A DNA stretch of 64,000 bases from JAOZTV01 sp965371805 (GCA_965371805.1 CBDUZW010000008.1:1-64000), one strand, 5' to 3'. Numbered from the stretch's first letter, positions 45,794 through 56,186 are shown. The notes: a model not told the origin generated them from the letters alone. Translations and numbers: made by a program.

Positions 45794-47656
45794 CTAAATA
45801 TTCTTTGAAGCTTTAAGCATTATGTCCTGAATCTGTGGGATTATTGAATCTATATTGTCAATAACTCCTTCTCTTAACATCATATTATCTAATAATTGAT
45901 TAGAAAGTGATTTAAGTTCTGTTGAAGCAGGATCTTTTTTATGAATTCTAATAAGTTCCTTTATAAGGTCGTTATTCTTGTTTATTTCAAAAATTCTTTT
46001 TGCATAGGAATATTCTTTATTCATCATCTTCATCATTTTTTCCATTTGAACTGATGGACCTTCTGATTGATTTACAAGAATACATGGGCTGTCAATTAAT
46101 CTTTCTGAGATCTTTACCTCTGCAACCTTTTCGCCATAAATTGTTTTTAAATAGCCGGTAAAATTATCTGAATCTTTTTTTAGATCTTTGTCTTCTTCTT
46201 TATCTTCTTTATCAAGTTTTAAATCTGCACTGGATACAATTTTAAATTGTTTTCCGTCAAATTCTCTCAAATGATCGATAACTATTTCATCAATTGGATC
46301 AATTAAATATAGAACATTTAAGTTTTTCTTTTTAAAAATTTCCAGGGCAGGGTTCTTCTCTAATGAATCAAGATCCATTCCAGTTATGTAGTAGATCTCT
46401 TTTTGGTCTTTCTCCATGTGCTCGATATAAGTTTTAAGGTCAATCAGTTCCTTTTTGTCCTTAACTGAAGAGTTAAAAAGAAGGAGAGATGCTATCCTGT
46501 CTTTGTTTTCAAAGTCACTTGTTATGCCTTCTTTGAAATTTCTCATGAAGTTTTCCCAAATTTTAAGATATTTATCCCAGTCTTTCTTCTTAAGATCATT
46601 TAAATGATCAAATATTTTTTTCAAAACATATTTTTTGATCTTATCGATCCTTACATTGTTTTGAATGTCCTCTCTTGAGATATTAAGTGGAATATCTTCT
46701 GAGTCAATTACACCTTTTACAAATCTCAAATATTCAGGCATAATGTCCTTACTCTCTTTTTGGATTAGAACTTTTCGTGAATATATATCTACTCCCGGAG
46801 TAGCTTTAAATAAACCTATCTTTTCAAAAGATGTTTTTGGTATAAAAAGAACTGAATTAAATTGTACAGGAGCATCAGAGGATAAGTGAATATATGTTTC
46901 TGGTTCTTCCTGAGAGTTTTCAATAAATTTGTATAGATTGTCGTAATCTTCTTTTTTCAAAGAGGATTTCGGCTGTGTCCAGATAGCTGGGCTGCTTTCG
47001 ATCTTGTCTTTACCGACATAAATGTTGAATGGGATAAATTTTGAGTGTTTTGATAAAACATTTTTTATCCTATAATCTTCAACAAACTCTTTGTCATCTT
47101 TTTTTAAGAAAAGCTCTATCCTGGTACCTCTCTCTTTTTTATCAGTTTCTTCAATAGTATAATCTTTTGAGCCCTTTGATTTCCAAACAAAACCTTTACT
47201 GCCTTTTTTATATGACTTTGTATAGAGATGAATCTCTTCAGCTACCATAAAACTTGCATAGAAACCGACTCCAAATTTTCCGATCATATCAACCTGATTT
47301 TCCTCTTTTGCCTTTGATACTTTTTTAAGAAAATCTATCGTTCCTGAATGTGCAATTGTTCCTATGTTTTCTATGATTTCATCTTTTGTCATTCCAATAC
47401 CGGAATCTTCAACTATCAATTTGTTTTTCTTTTTGTCAAATTCGATGTTTATTTTTAATTCTCTTTCTTTTTCATCAAGACCAGAGTCAGTCAATAGTTG
47501 GAACTGTACTTTATTTAAAGCATCAACTGCATTTGATACTAATTCTCTTAAAAATACCTCCTTATGTTTATATAGTGAATAAACAAGGATGTCTAGTAAT
47601 TGTTTAACTTCAGACTGAAACTCAAACTGTTCCGTCTTTTTTTTCTCTTTACTCAT
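45794..47656 (-). CDS. htpG: Molecular chaperone HtpG (Hsp90)
   Basis: A 620-residue Hsp90. The N-terminal GHKL ATP site shows LRELVSNAVDAL (about 39), VEDSGIGMT and GKFGVGFYA. The middle domain has PLNISREDIQ. A short C-terminal dimerisation domain ends without the eukaryotic EEVD. It holds unstable client proteins in an ATP-dependent cycle. Length matches bacterial HtpG. It is monocistronic, with its own consensus promoter and terminator. No CIRCE element is present; a GATAAC/GTTATC inverted repeat lies in the leader instead. Confidence 0.96.
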   Translation of the reverse strand: MSKEKKKTEQFEFQSEVKQLLDILVYSLYKHKEVFLRELVSNAVDALNKVQFQLLTDSGLDEKERELKINIEFDKKKNKLIVEDSGIGMTKDEIIENIGTIAHSGTIDFLKKVSKAKEENQVDMIGKFGVGFYASFMVAEEIHLYTKSYKKGSKGFVWKSKGSKDYTIEETDKKERGTRIELFLKKDDKEFVEDYRIKNVLSKHSKFIPFNIYVGKDKIESSPAIWTQPKSSLKKEDYDNLYKFIENSQEEPETYIHLSSDAPVQFNSVLFIPKTSFEKIGLFKATPGVDIYSRKVLIQKESKDIMPEYLRFVKGVIDSEDIPLNISREDIQNNVRIDKIKKYVLKKIFDHLNDLKKKDWDKYLKIWENFMRNFKEGITSDFENKDRIASLLLFNSSVKDKKELIDLKTYIEHMEKDQKEIYYITGMDLDSLEKNPALEIFKKKNLNVLYLIDPIDEIVIDHLREFDGKQFKIVSSADLKLDKEDKEEDKDLKKDSDNFTGYLKTIYGEKVAEVKISERLIDSPCILVNQSEGPSVQMEKMMKMMNKEYSYAKRIFEINKNNDLIKELIRIHKKDPASTELKSLSNQLLDNMMLREGVIDNIDSIIPQIQDIMLKASKNI

Positions 47657-47675
47657 ATTATACCTCCAAATTTTC

Positions 47676-47697
47676 GATAACTACTTATAATGTTATC
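47676..47697. promoter_or_regulatory. Inverted repeat in the htpG leader
   Basis: GATAAC (47676-47681) and GTTATC (47692-47697) are separated by 10 bp. They lie just downstream of the predicted transcription start. It could be an operator or an RNA hairpin acting on htpG. Confidence 0.35.
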
Positions 47698-47705
47698 AGA
47701 TAAAT

Positions 47706-47734
47706 ATTATAACACAGTTGTCAAGTATTTTCAA
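47706..47734 (-). promoter_or_regulatory. Promoter of htpG
   Basis: On the minus strand, TTGAAA (47734-47729) and TATAAT (47711-47706) are separated by exactly 17 bp. The start point would lie about 40 bases before the ATG. This is a sigma-70 style promoter rather than a sigma-32 one. Confidence 0.65.
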
Positions 47735-47811
47735 AAATAAAGAAGTACATTGTAAAACATACTCCTTTCAATTTTTTAATATCAGACAGACTTCAGGTCT
47801 GTAATTTACAA

Positions 47812-48117
47812 CTATTTAAGTAATTTAATAATCTTATCTTTTTTTGGTACAGAATTAAACCTTTTAACCTCTTTCCCATCTTTATATACAACTACAGTGG
47901 GAACTCCCATAATAAAAAGTTTCTGGGCTATCTCAGTTGATTCTGTCACATCAACTTCATATGCGGCAATATCCAACTCATTTTTTTCGTTTATAATTTC
48001 TTCTAATACAGGCGGGACTTTCTTACATGGGGCACATCCCGGTGAGCTGAAGTCGATTAGGACAAATTTAGATCCGCTTATTACATTGTCAAATTCTGAT
48101 GTTGTTATTTTTTTCAT
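47812..48117 (-). CDS. Thioredoxin
   Basis: A 101-residue cytoplasmic thioredoxin fold with redox motif CAPCKK at about residues 28-33 (replacing CGPC) and the cis-Pro segment GVPTV near residue 76. It should exchange disulfides. It lies 20 bp after the TlpA-like gene and is probably co-transcribed with it. Confidence 0.87.
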   Translation of the reverse strand: MKKITTSEFDNVISGSKFVLIDFSSPGCAPCKKVPPVLEEIINEKNELDIAAYEVDVTESTEIAQKLFIMGVPTVVVYKDGKEVKRFNSVPKKDKIIKLLK

Positions 48118-48137
48118 TTTAAATCTCCTGAAATTAA

Positions 48138-49316
48138 TTATTTTGTATCAAGTAAACTCTTGATTTTTTTTCTTATTTCCTCAGGAGAACCAGATCCAAC
48201 TTTAATGTGGCTGATATTTCCTTTTTTATCAATAAAAACCATGGTTGGGATACCATGGACTTTATAGGCCTGGAATGCTTTTCCTTCGGTTGATATTGCT
48301 ATCGGATAAGGTATGTTATTTGTTTTTACATATTTCTCAATGAGTTTTTTCTCTTCATCGGCAGATACTTTTCCTTTATTCTCTTTGTCATCTCTATAGC
48401 TTCCATATAGTTTTGTAAAGCCAATCACAACAAGTCCCTCTTTCTTATATTTATTATATTCCTCTACCAGTACAGGAATTACTGCTCTACATGGAGCGCA
48501 CCAGGTAGCCCAGAAATCTACTATTACAACTTTTCCCTTCAGGTTGTCAAGGGAAATACCTGCTGAATTTATCCATCTTTCTGCTGAAATTGCCGGGGCG
48601 ACATTGCCGATAAAACCTGCCAGTGAAATTTCTGACATGATCATTGCTTTAACTCTTGGATAATCTTTAGCTGCTAATATTGCTTCTTTATATATTTCCA
48701 TTGCTTTTTTTTTATCTTCTTTCAGATATAGTTTTGCCTTAGCAGAAATAATGAGTGGTTTATTTATCTTCATCTCATCTGGGAGGTCTTTTACTGCAAT
48801 AAATTTATTCATATATTCAAGTTTGTCTTTTTTGTTTTTTGCAGCCATAGCAAAATATTGATAAGCCTGATAAAGATCAAATCCATTACTGAGATTTTTT
48901 TCTATTTTTTTAAAAAATTCAAGTGCTTTAACAGCCTTCATTTGAGAAAAATATACATGTACCTTTGTTAAAACTGCTTCATTATACCATTTTGACTTTT
49001 TCCTGATTATGATCTCCATTTTTTTTAATGCTTCATCATATTTTTCTAATTTAATCAGTATTTTGCCTCTTATTATTTCAACAGGGTCTGATGGACTCAA
49101 CTTTTCATATTTTTTTAGGGCTACTCCGTATTTATTCAACAGATTTTTCAGAAGGTTATTATATTCATCTCGGCTTTTTAAATTTTTTAAAGCCTCTTCA
49201 AAGTCATTTTGAATTTTCTCATACTCAATTTTGAATGTTTTATTATCAATTCCAGCCAATAATTGAATTGAAAAGATTAGCACTGAAATGATTAAAATTG
49301 CACTGATTTTCTTCAT
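48138..49316 (-). CDS. TlpA-like thiol-disulfide protein with helical repeat N-domain
   Basis: A 392-residue exported protein. A signal peptide (about 1-22) is followed by a helical, TPR-like region (about 25-230). The C-terminal TlpA/ResA-type thioredoxin domain has WCAPC near residue 268 and cis-Pro GIPTM near residue 360. It probably reduces disulfides in envelope proteins or in cytochrome c maturation, with the repeats recruiting partners. The downstream cytoplasmic thioredoxin may share its transcript. Confidence 0.83.
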   Translation of the reverse strand: MKKISAILIISVLIFSIQLLAGIDNKTFKIEYEKIQNDFEEALKNLKSRDEYNNLLKNLLNKYGVALKKYEKLSPSDPVEIIRGKILIKLEKYDEALKKMEIIIRKKSKWYNEAVLTKVHVYFSQMKAVKALEFFKKIEKNLSNGFDLYQAYQYFAMAAKNKKDKLEYMNKFIAVKDLPDEMKINKPLIISAKAKLYLKEDKKKAMEIYKEAILAAKDYPRVKAMIMSEISLAGFIGNVAPAISAERWINSAGISLDNLKGKVVIVDFWATWCAPCRAVIPVLVEEYNKYKKEGLVVIGFTKLYGSYRDDKENKGKVSADEEKKLIEKYVKTNNIPYPIAISTEGKAFQAYKVHGIPTMVFIDKKGNISHIKVGSGSPEEIRKKIKSLLDTK

Positions 49317-49717
49317 GTTTTTTCTCCAATTTCCTTTTAGTTAGAGTAAAATTATACCATAAGATTTAGAGATAAACAAAATGGATTTTATTCCATAATT
49401 AAACTGATTATAAAATTATTTGATAGTAAAAATAATGAAGAAACAATAACGGAACAATAAAAAACATTATGTGGATAAGTAAAACAAATAAAAACTATAA
49501 TTAGAGTGGAGACTATTTTTCATTTCGAATTTTGAGATTTAATATTATAGTAAAATCTTCTAATAGCATGATATGGAGTTTTTATTTATTAATTAGAATT
49601 CTTTTTTTTGGTTATGAAAAGAAGCAGGTTAAAAGTCCTATTATTTAAAATGGGTATTTTCCCTATTGAATATTAAAGTTGATTATATTATATTCGAATA
49701 TAAATTAGGGAGAAAAA
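49317..49717. other. Intergenic region between divergent genes
   Basis: About 400 bp of very AT-rich sequence without a credible ORF. The only element I can support is the promoter at its right end. No riboswitch or RNA gene was recognised. Confidence 0.5.
49666..49694 (+). promoter_or_regulatory. Promoter of the GNAT acetyltransferase gene
   Basis: TTGAAT (49666-49671) and TATATT (49689-49694) are separated by 17 bp, about 25 bp before the ATG at 49718. A 10-bp palindrome, TATTCGAATA (49691-49700), overlaps the -10 box and could be an operator. Confidence 0.5.
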
Positions 49718-50314
49718 ATGAATAAGGACATCTTTAATAGTTTTCCAATACTTGAAACTGATAGGATTATATTAAGAAATTTAAATGAGAAGGATGCTGA
49801 TAAAGTATTTGAGTTTAATTCAAGTCTGGAAATGCTGAAATATGTACCACGTGATCCATATATTAAGATTGAAGAGGGGATAGAAAAAACCAAAAGTTTT
49901 ATAAAAGGGTTTGAAGATAAAAATGCTATCTGGTGGGCCTTTGTTTTAAAGACAGAAAAGAGTCTTGATAAGCTTATTGGATATGGAGGATTATTTGATA
50001 TCAATATTGAGGTTAACAAAGCAGAATTAGGTTATGGATTATTAAAAGAATACTGGGGACAGGGAATTATCAGTGAGGTAGTAAAAAAAATAGTAAATTT
50101 TGGAATATGTGAGATGGATCTTCATAAAGTATATGCTTATATAGAGCCCGCAAATATTCCTTCTATAAAAATTGTTGAGAGGTTGGAATTTAAAAAAGAA
50201 GGAATGTTGATAGATGATGTGTTTGCGAGAAACAAATATTTTGATATGTCAGTTTATGCTCTACTTAATGAAGAAAATTCATCTCTTCTCTTAGGACAAA
50301 AGTCCCAATGTTAA
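49718..50314 (+). CDS. RimJ/RimL-like GNAT N-acetyltransferase
   Basis: A 198-residue acetyltransferase of the RimJ/RimL subgroup. It has ETDRIILRNL at the N-terminus, the acetyl-CoA loop region around GYGLLKEYWGQGI, and the closing IKIVERLEFKKEG. It transfers acetyl groups to an amino group of a protein N-terminus or small molecule. The substrate is unknown. It is monocistronic with its own promoter. Confidence 0.85.
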   Translation: MNKDIFNSFPILETDRIILRNLNEKDADKVFEFNSSLEMLKYVPRDPYIKIEEGIEKTKSFIKGFEDKNAIWWAFVLKTEKSLDKLIGYGGLFDINIEVNKAELGYGLLKEYWGQGIISEVVKKIVNFGICEMDLHKVYAYIEPANIPSIKIVERLEFKKEGMLIDDVFARNKYFDMSVYALLNEENSSLLLGQKSQC

Positions 50315-50401
50315 AAACATGACATATTTTTGTGGATAAAAGCATCTCTTTGGTGTAGATTATAAAATATTAAAAAAAAAAAAGAATTTGGAGGAAATAT
50401 A

Positions 50402-53400
50402 ATGAGAAAGGTTTTATTAATTATCGTTTTAGTTTTATTTTATTTTAGTCTAATTGCAGACAATAATCCACTATGGATGAGATATCCAGCAATATCACCT
50501 GATGGTGAATATATTGCTTTTTCATATAAAGATGATATTTATAAGGTTTCTGCAAAGGGTGGGCTAGCAGTGCAGCTAACCAGTCATAAGGCTTATGATT
50601 TTAAACCTGTATGGTCACCTGATAGTAAAAACATAGCTTTTGCATCTGACAGATTTGGAAATTTTGATATTTTTCTAATACCTGCAATTGGTGGAAAGGC
50701 AAAACGATTAACATACAATTCCTCTGGTCAGACCCCTAATTGTTTCTCCAATGATGGAAAATACATTCTTTTTTCAGCTGCAATGGATGATCATTATAAA
50801 AATGTACAGTTTCCAACCGGGATATTAACCGAATTATACAAAGTATCTATTAATGGAGGCAGAATTAAGCAAATAATAACAACATCTGCTGAAGAGGCAA
50901 AACTTGATAGTTCTGGAAACTATATTATTTACCAGGATAGAAAAGGATATGAAAATGTATGGAGAAAGCATCATACATCCTCAGTTACTAGAGATATCTG
51001 GATATATAATAGTAAAACTAAAAAACATAAAAAACTTACTTCATTTAAAGGTGAAGATAGATCCCCAGCATTTACAAATGATGAAAAAGGTCTTTATTAT
51101 TTAAGTGAAAGAAAAGGTTCATTCAATGTTTTCTCCTTCACCTTTAATGATCCTACGAAGATAAAGCAACATACTTTTCATAAGAAACATCCAGTCAGAT
51201 TTCTGTCTGTTTCAAAGAATACACTCTGTTATGGTTATAATGGTGAAATATATTTGAAAAATCATATGGACAAACCAAAAAAGGTTAAAATAGAGATCAG
51301 GTCTGATTTAAAAAGAAATGCTGTGGAGTACTCAAAACTCTCATCGGGAGCAACTGAAATGGTTGTATCTCCAGATGGTAAAGAGGTGGCATTTATTGTT
51401 AGGGGGGAAGTGTTTGTGACAGCCGTAAACTATTCAACTACAAAGAGGATAACAAATACTCCTGAACAGGAAAGATCGGTAAGTTTTAGTCCGGATGGAA
51501 GATCTTTATTATATACGTCTGAAAGAGGAGGTGGTTGGAATCTTTATAAAACTGAAATTCAAGAAGAAGATCTTAATTTTACCAGTTCTACAGTATTAAC
51601 AGAAAAACCGGTGCTTATATCAAATAAAGAAACTTTTCAACCTCAGTTTTCTCCAGATGGGAAGGAAGTAGCATATCTTGAAGAAAGAGTTATCTTAAAG
51701 GTTATAAATTTAAAATCAGGAAAAACCAGGACAATTCTGCCGGCAAAGCATAATTATTCATATGCAGATGGAGATCAGTGGTACCAGTGGTCACCGGATG
51801 GGAAATGGTTCCTGGTTCAATTCTTAAGTGAAGGTAGATGGTCCTATGAATGTGGTCTTATTAGTTCAAGTGGTGGGCAGAAATTAGTTAATTTAACAAA
51901 GAGTGGATTTGAAGATTATATTCCCAAATGGTCACAGGATGGATCTATGATGCTATGGTATTCAAATAAATATGGTCAGGGTGATATCTTCGGAATGTTT
52001 TTTACCAAGGATGCATATGACAAATTCAGGTTATCAAAAGAGGAGTATGAATTATTAAAAGAAAGAGAAAAGCGAAATAAGAAGAAATTAAGTAAAGCTG
52101 ATAAAAATAAAAAAGATAAGAAAGATAAAAAAGAAGCAAAGAAAAAACCGAAATTACTTAAGATTGATCTAAAGAATATTCAAAATAGAATTTTAAGACT
52201 GACCATAAATTCATCTGATCTTAACGATGGTGTAATGTCCAAAAAAGGTGATAAACTTTATTATCTGAGTAAATTTGAGAAAGGATATGATTTATGGGTA
52301 CATGATTTCAGGAAAAAAGAGACAAAATTACTAGTAAAACTTGGTGGAAGAGGCGGTAGCTTGCATTTAAGTAAAGACGGCAAAGAACTCTTTGTTTTTT
52401 CAAGAGGAAAATTTACAAAAATTACATTAGCTGGAAATAAGAAAAAGGGGATATCATATAGCGCAGAATTTAATTTAAATAGTCTTGCTGAAAGAGGCTA
52501 TTTATTTGAACATGTTTGGAGACAGATCAAGAAAAAATTCTATGATCCTAAACTCCATGGTGTAGATTGGGATTTTTATAAAAAGGAGTATGCACGTTTT
52601 TTACCTCACATCAATAATAATTATGACTTTGCTGAAATGTTAAGTGAAATATTAGGTGAATTGAACGGATCACATACTGGGTCCGGTTATAGAGCGTTTT
52701 TTTCAACTGGAGACAGAACCGCAAAACTGGGTGTCTTTTTTGATACTGAATTCAAAGGTGACGGGCTGAAAATTATTGAAATATTAGAAAAAGGTCCTCT
52801 TCAGAAAGCAGATTCGAAGATCAAAGTTGGTACAATAATAGAAAAAATTGACAATGTGAAAATTTCTTCAAATTCCAACTACTATAAATTACTTAATCGC
52901 AAATCAAATAAAAATGTTCTTTTATCCTTATATAATTCAAAAACTAAAAAAAGGTGGCAGGAGATTAGGAAGCCAATCAGCAGGGGAGTGCAAAATCAAC
53001 TTCTTTATGAAAGATGGATTAGAACAAGAAAAGAGGAAACTGATAGATTATCTAAAGGAAGATTGGGTTACATTCACGTAAGAAGTATGAGTGGCAGTAG
53101 TTATAGGGAAACCTTTGCAGAATTATTTGGGAAATTCACTAATAAGGAAGCTATAATAATTGACACCAGATTTAATGGTGGAGGTAATCTTGTTGAACAG
53201 CTAACGACCTTATTAAGTGGAGAAAAATATCTTACCCAGATGCCCAGGGGGCAAAATATAGGTATTAAACCGGAAAATAGATGGACAAAAAAATCAATTG
53301 TATTAATAAGTGAGAGTAATTATTCTGATGCACATGGATTTCCCTATGGATATAAAACATTAGGGCTTGGTAAATTGGTTGGGATGCCTGTTCCTGGAAC

Positions 53401-53617
53401 TATGACATCTGTATGGTGGGAGACTCTTCAGGACAGATCATTATATTTTGGAATACCTCAGGTCGGGAAACATGATCTTAAAGGAAAATATCTAGAAAAT
53501 CAGCAGCTTGAACCAGATTATCTTATTAATAATGATTATAAGAAGATGGTAAAAGGAATTGATCAACAGTTGGAAAAAGCAGTAGAGGTATTATTAACAG
53601 AACTTGATAAAAAATAG
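50402..53617 (+). CDS. Tricorn-like protease (propellers, PDZ, S41 core)
   Basis: A 1071-residue exported protease with a signal peptide (about 1-19). Many PD40/WD-like repeats (SPDGxxIAF pattern) form two propellers over about 20-680, interrupted by a Lys-rich low-complexity linker (about 560-590). The C1 domain has His758 in LNGSHTGSGY. It is followed by a PDZ domain (about 775-850) and the S41-type core with Ser975 in SNYSDAHG. These match the catalytic His and Ser of Thermoplasma tricorn. It should cut oligopeptides into short peptides, here outside the cytoplasm. A GGAGG ribosome site precedes the ATG. Confidence 0.86.
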   Translation: MRKVLLIIVLVLFYFSLIADNNPLWMRYPAISPDGEYIAFSYKDDIYKVSAKGGLAVQLTSHKAYDFKPVWSPDSKNIAFASDRFGNFDIFLIPAIGGKAKRLTYNSSGQTPNCFSNDGKYILFSAAMDDHYKNVQFPTGILTELYKVSINGGRIKQIITTSAEEAKLDSSGNYIIYQDRKGYENVWRKHHTSSVTRDIWIYNSKTKKHKKLTSFKGEDRSPAFTNDEKGLYYLSERKGSFNVFSFTFNDPTKIKQHTFHKKHPVRFLSVSKNTLCYGYNGEIYLKNHMDKPKKVKIEIRSDLKRNAVEYSKLSSGATEMVVSPDGKEVAFIVRGEVFVTAVNYSTTKRITNTPEQERSVSFSPDGRSLLYTSERGGGWNLYKTEIQEEDLNFTSSTVLTEKPVLISNKETFQPQFSPDGKEVAYLEERVILKVINLKSGKTRTILPAKHNYSYADGDQWYQWSPDGKWFLVQFLSEGRWSYECGLISSSGGQKLVNLTKSGFEDYIPKWSQDGSMMLWYSNKYGQGDIFGMFFTKDAYDKFRLSKEEYELLKEREKRNKKKLSKADKNKKDKKDKKEAKKKPKLLKIDLKNIQNRILRLTINSSDLNDGVMSKKGDKLYYLSKFEKGYDLWVHDFRKKETKLLVKLGGRGGSLHLSKDGKELFVFSRGKFTKITLAGNKKKGISYSAEFNLNSLAERGYLFEHVWRQIKKKFYDPKLHGVDWDFYKKEYARFLPHINNNYDFAEMLSEILGELNGSHTGSGYRAFFSTGDRTAKLGVFFDTEFKGDGLKIIEILEKGPLQKADSKIKVGTIIEKIDNVKISSNSNYYKLLNRKSNKNVLLSLYNSKTKKRWQEIRKPISRGVQNQLLYERWIRTRKEETDRLSKGRLGYIHVRSMSGSSYRETFAELFGKFTNKEAIIIDTRFNGGGNLVEQLTTLLSGEKYLTQMPRGQNIGIKPENRWTKKSIVLISESNYSDAHGFPYGYKTLGLGKLVGMPVPGTMTSVWWETLQDRSLYFGIPQVGKHDLKGKYLENQQLEPDYLINNDYKKMVKGIDQQLEKAVEVLLTELDKK

Positions 53618-53953
53618 AATGATCAGCCAATTGCAAAAATAGTAAAAATTGTATCTTTTGCAATTGGCTTCCAGTGTAAAATTATTATTTTTATCTTCCT
53701 TATGTTTTTTCTGAAAAGTTTAGAGAACTTCCAAAAGGCTATCGAAAGTTAATGGGGATTTCGCAGAAACAGGGATTTGAATAAGCTGAAATATGAAAAA
53801 TGTAAATAACATAAATAGCGAGAAAGAATAAATTGATGACATTGGTTTTGGAAAGTCTTTTTTTTTAAAAAAAACTTGTAAAACACAATAAACAAGGATA
53901 AAATACAACATTATTTTAGATGAATAAAATTTTATAATTTAAGAGGATAAAAA
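53618..53953. other. Intergenic region after the tricorn-like gene
   Basis: About 335 bp. It holds the hairpin at 53626-53668 and otherwise AT-rich sequence. A 63-codon hydrophobic minus-strand frame (53720-53911) lacks a ribosome site and was not accepted as a gene. Confidence 0.45.
53626..53668 (+). terminator. Hairpin downstream of the tricorn-like gene
   Basis: A 13-bp perfect stem (GCCAATTGCAAAA with its complement) encloses a 17-base loop, starting nine bases past the stop. Only a short T-run follows, so it may protect the 3' end rather than terminate efficiently. Confidence 0.5.
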
Positions 53954-56170
53954 ATGTCAAAGATTATTTATACCAAAACTGATGAAGCTCCTGCATTAGC
54001 AACAAATTCATTACTTCCTGTAATAGAAGCATTTACAAAAAAAGCTGGTATTAAGGTTGAATTAAAAGATATTTCTCTTGCGGGTAGAATTATTGCAACT
54101 TTTCCGGATAATTTAAAAGAAGATCAAAAACAAGTCGATGCACTGGCTGAACTAGGTGGATTGGCAAAAACTCCAGAGGCTAATATTATTAAACTACCAA
54201 ATATAAGTGCCTCAATCCCCCAATTAAAATCTGCAATTAAAGAATTACAGGAGCATGGTTATGATATTCCGGATTATCCTGAAGAACCTCAAAATGATGT
54301 TGAGAAAGAGATTAAGTCCAGATATAGTAAAATTAAGGGCAGTGCTGTAAATCCTGTTTTAAGAGAGGGGAATTCAGATCGAAGAGCTCCACAGGCTGTA
54401 AAGAACTATGCAAAAAAGCATCCTCATTCAATGGGAGAATGGTCTTCAGATTCACAGACACATGTTGCTCATATGACCGAAGGCGATTTTTATTCTAATG
54501 AAAAATCTCTTACTGTTAAAGAAGCTACAAATGTAAAAATTGAATTTATTGCAGAAAATGGGTCAAAAACAATTTTGAAAGCAGAGACCCCTCTTTTAGC
54601 CGGAGAGATTATTGATGCGACAGTGATGAATGTAAATGCGTTAAAGATTTTTTTTGAAAAACAATTTCAGGATGCAAAAGAAAAAGATGTCTTGTTTTCT
54701 CTGCATTTGAAAGCCACAATGATGAAAGTATCAGATCCCATTATATTTGGACATGCTGTTAATCTATTTTATAAAGAGGTCCTAAAAAAACACAGCTCTA
54801 TTTTGACTGAACTGGGTGTTGATACAAATAATGGTTTAGGTGATCTTTATGCAAAAATCAAAGCACTACCTGAGGATAAACAATCTGAAATTGAAGCTGA
54901 CATAATAGAAGTTTATAAAAACAGACCTGAATTAGCAATGGTTAATTCAGATAAAGGTATTACCAATCTGCATGTTCCAAGTGATGTTATCATTGATGCT
55001 TCTATGCCTGCCATGATAAGAACGTCAGGTAAAATGTGGGATAAAAATGGAAAACTGCATGATACGAAAGCCGTTATCCCTGATAGGAGCTATGCTGGAA
55101 TTTATAAGGCAACAATAGATTTTTGCAAAACAAATGGGGCTTTTGATCCAACTACAATGGGTAGTGTCTCCAATGTCGGACTTATGGCACAAAAGGCAGA
55201 GGAGTATGGTTCTCATGATAAAACATTTCAAATAAGTGATAATGGGGTTGTTAAGGTTATTAATTCCCAGGGTAATACTATACTCGAGCATAAAGTAGAG
55301 AAGGGTGATATCTGGAGAATGTGTCAGGTAAAAGATCTACCGATACAGGATTGGATCAAACTGGCTGTAAATAGAGCAAGGGTAACAAATACACCTGCTA
55401 TATTCTGGCTGGATAAAGAGAGAGCTCATGATGCAGAACTTATTAAAAAAGTAAATAATTATTTAAAAGATCACAACACAGAAAACCTTATTATCAAAAT
55501 ATTGTCTCCGGTGGATGCAATTAATTTTTCCCTGGAACGTATTAAGGAAGGCAAAGACACAATTTCAGTTAGTGGAAATGTACTTCGTGATTATTTAACG
55601 GATCTTTTTCCCATTCTTGAAGTTGGTACAAGTGCAAAAATGCTTTCAATTGTTCCATTGATGAATGGGGGAGGGTTATTTGAAACAGGAGCAGGTGGAT
55701 CGGCTCCAAAACATGTTCAGCAGTTTAATTTAGAAGGTCATTTAAGATGGGATTCACTGGGAGAATTTTTAGCCCTTGCCGCATCTTTGGAACATCTGGG
55801 TAATAAAACCTCTAATAAAAAAGCCTTAATTCTTTCTGAATCGCTTGATTTAGCTACCAGTCAATTTTTAGATGACAACAAATCACCTTCCAGAAAAGTA
55901 AATGAAATAGATAATCGGGGTAGTCATTTTTATTTAACTATGTATTGGGCTCAAGAATTAGCGAAACAGACAAAAGATATTGAATTAAAAATTTATTTTG
56001 AAAAAATTGCAGCAGAGCTTAAAAATAATGAAGGGAAAATAATTGAAGAGTTGAATGCTGCTCAGGGTAAGGTGGTAGATATTGGTGGATATTATCAACC
56101 TGATGAGCAATCGGTTATTGATGCAATGCGCCCCAGTACGATATTTAATAAAATAATTGATTCAATATAA
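53954..56170 (+). CDS. icd: Monomeric NADP-dependent isocitrate dehydrogenase
   Basis: A 738-residue enzyme of the monomeric IDH type, the usual family length. Recognisable segments are YTKTDEAPALATNSLLP at the N-terminus, NSDKGITNLHVPSDVIIDASMPAMIR in the middle, and the GAGGSAPKHVQQF substrate/Mn loop. It oxidatively decarboxylates isocitrate to 2-oxoglutarate with NADP+, giving NADPH and a glutamate precursor. It is followed by metH without an apparent promoter. Confidence 0.95.
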   Translation: MSKIIYTKTDEAPALATNSLLPVIEAFTKKAGIKVELKDISLAGRIIATFPDNLKEDQKQVDALAELGGLAKTPEANIIKLPNISASIPQLKSAIKELQEHGYDIPDYPEEPQNDVEKEIKSRYSKIKGSAVNPVLREGNSDRRAPQAVKNYAKKHPHSMGEWSSDSQTHVAHMTEGDFYSNEKSLTVKEATNVKIEFIAENGSKTILKAETPLLAGEIIDATVMNVNALKIFFEKQFQDAKEKDVLFSLHLKATMMKVSDPIIFGHAVNLFYKEVLKKHSSILTELGVDTNNGLGDLYAKIKALPEDKQSEIEADIIEVYKNRPELAMVNSDKGITNLHVPSDVIIDASMPAMIRTSGKMWDKNGKLHDTKAVIPDRSYAGIYKATIDFCKTNGAFDPTTMGSVSNVGLMAQKAEEYGSHDKTFQISDNGVVKVINSQGNTILEHKVEKGDIWRMCQVKDLPIQDWIKLAVNRARVTNTPAIFWLDKERAHDAELIKKVNNYLKDHNTENLIIKILSPVDAINFSLERIKEGKDTISVSGNVLRDYLTDLFPILEVGTSAKMLSIVPLMNGGGLFETGAGGSAPKHVQQFNLEGHLRWDSLGEFLALAASLEHLGNKTSNKKALILSESLDLATSQFLDDNKSPSRKVNEIDNRGSHFYLTMYWAQELAKQTKDIELKIYFEKIAAELKNNEGKIIEELNAAQGKVVDIGGYYQPDEQSVIDAMRPSTIFNKIIDSI

Positions 56171-56186
56171 AAAAATAAATAAAAAT

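Noticed and set aside
47657..47760. CIRCE/HrcA operator before htpG
   Set aside because: The TTAGCACTC-N9-GAGTGCTAA pattern is absent; only an unrelated GATAAC/GTTATC repeat is present.
53720..53911. 63-codon hydrophobic minus-strand ORF
   Set aside because: No ribosome site, no recognisable family, and hydrophobic frames are expected by chance in AT-rich noncoding DNA.
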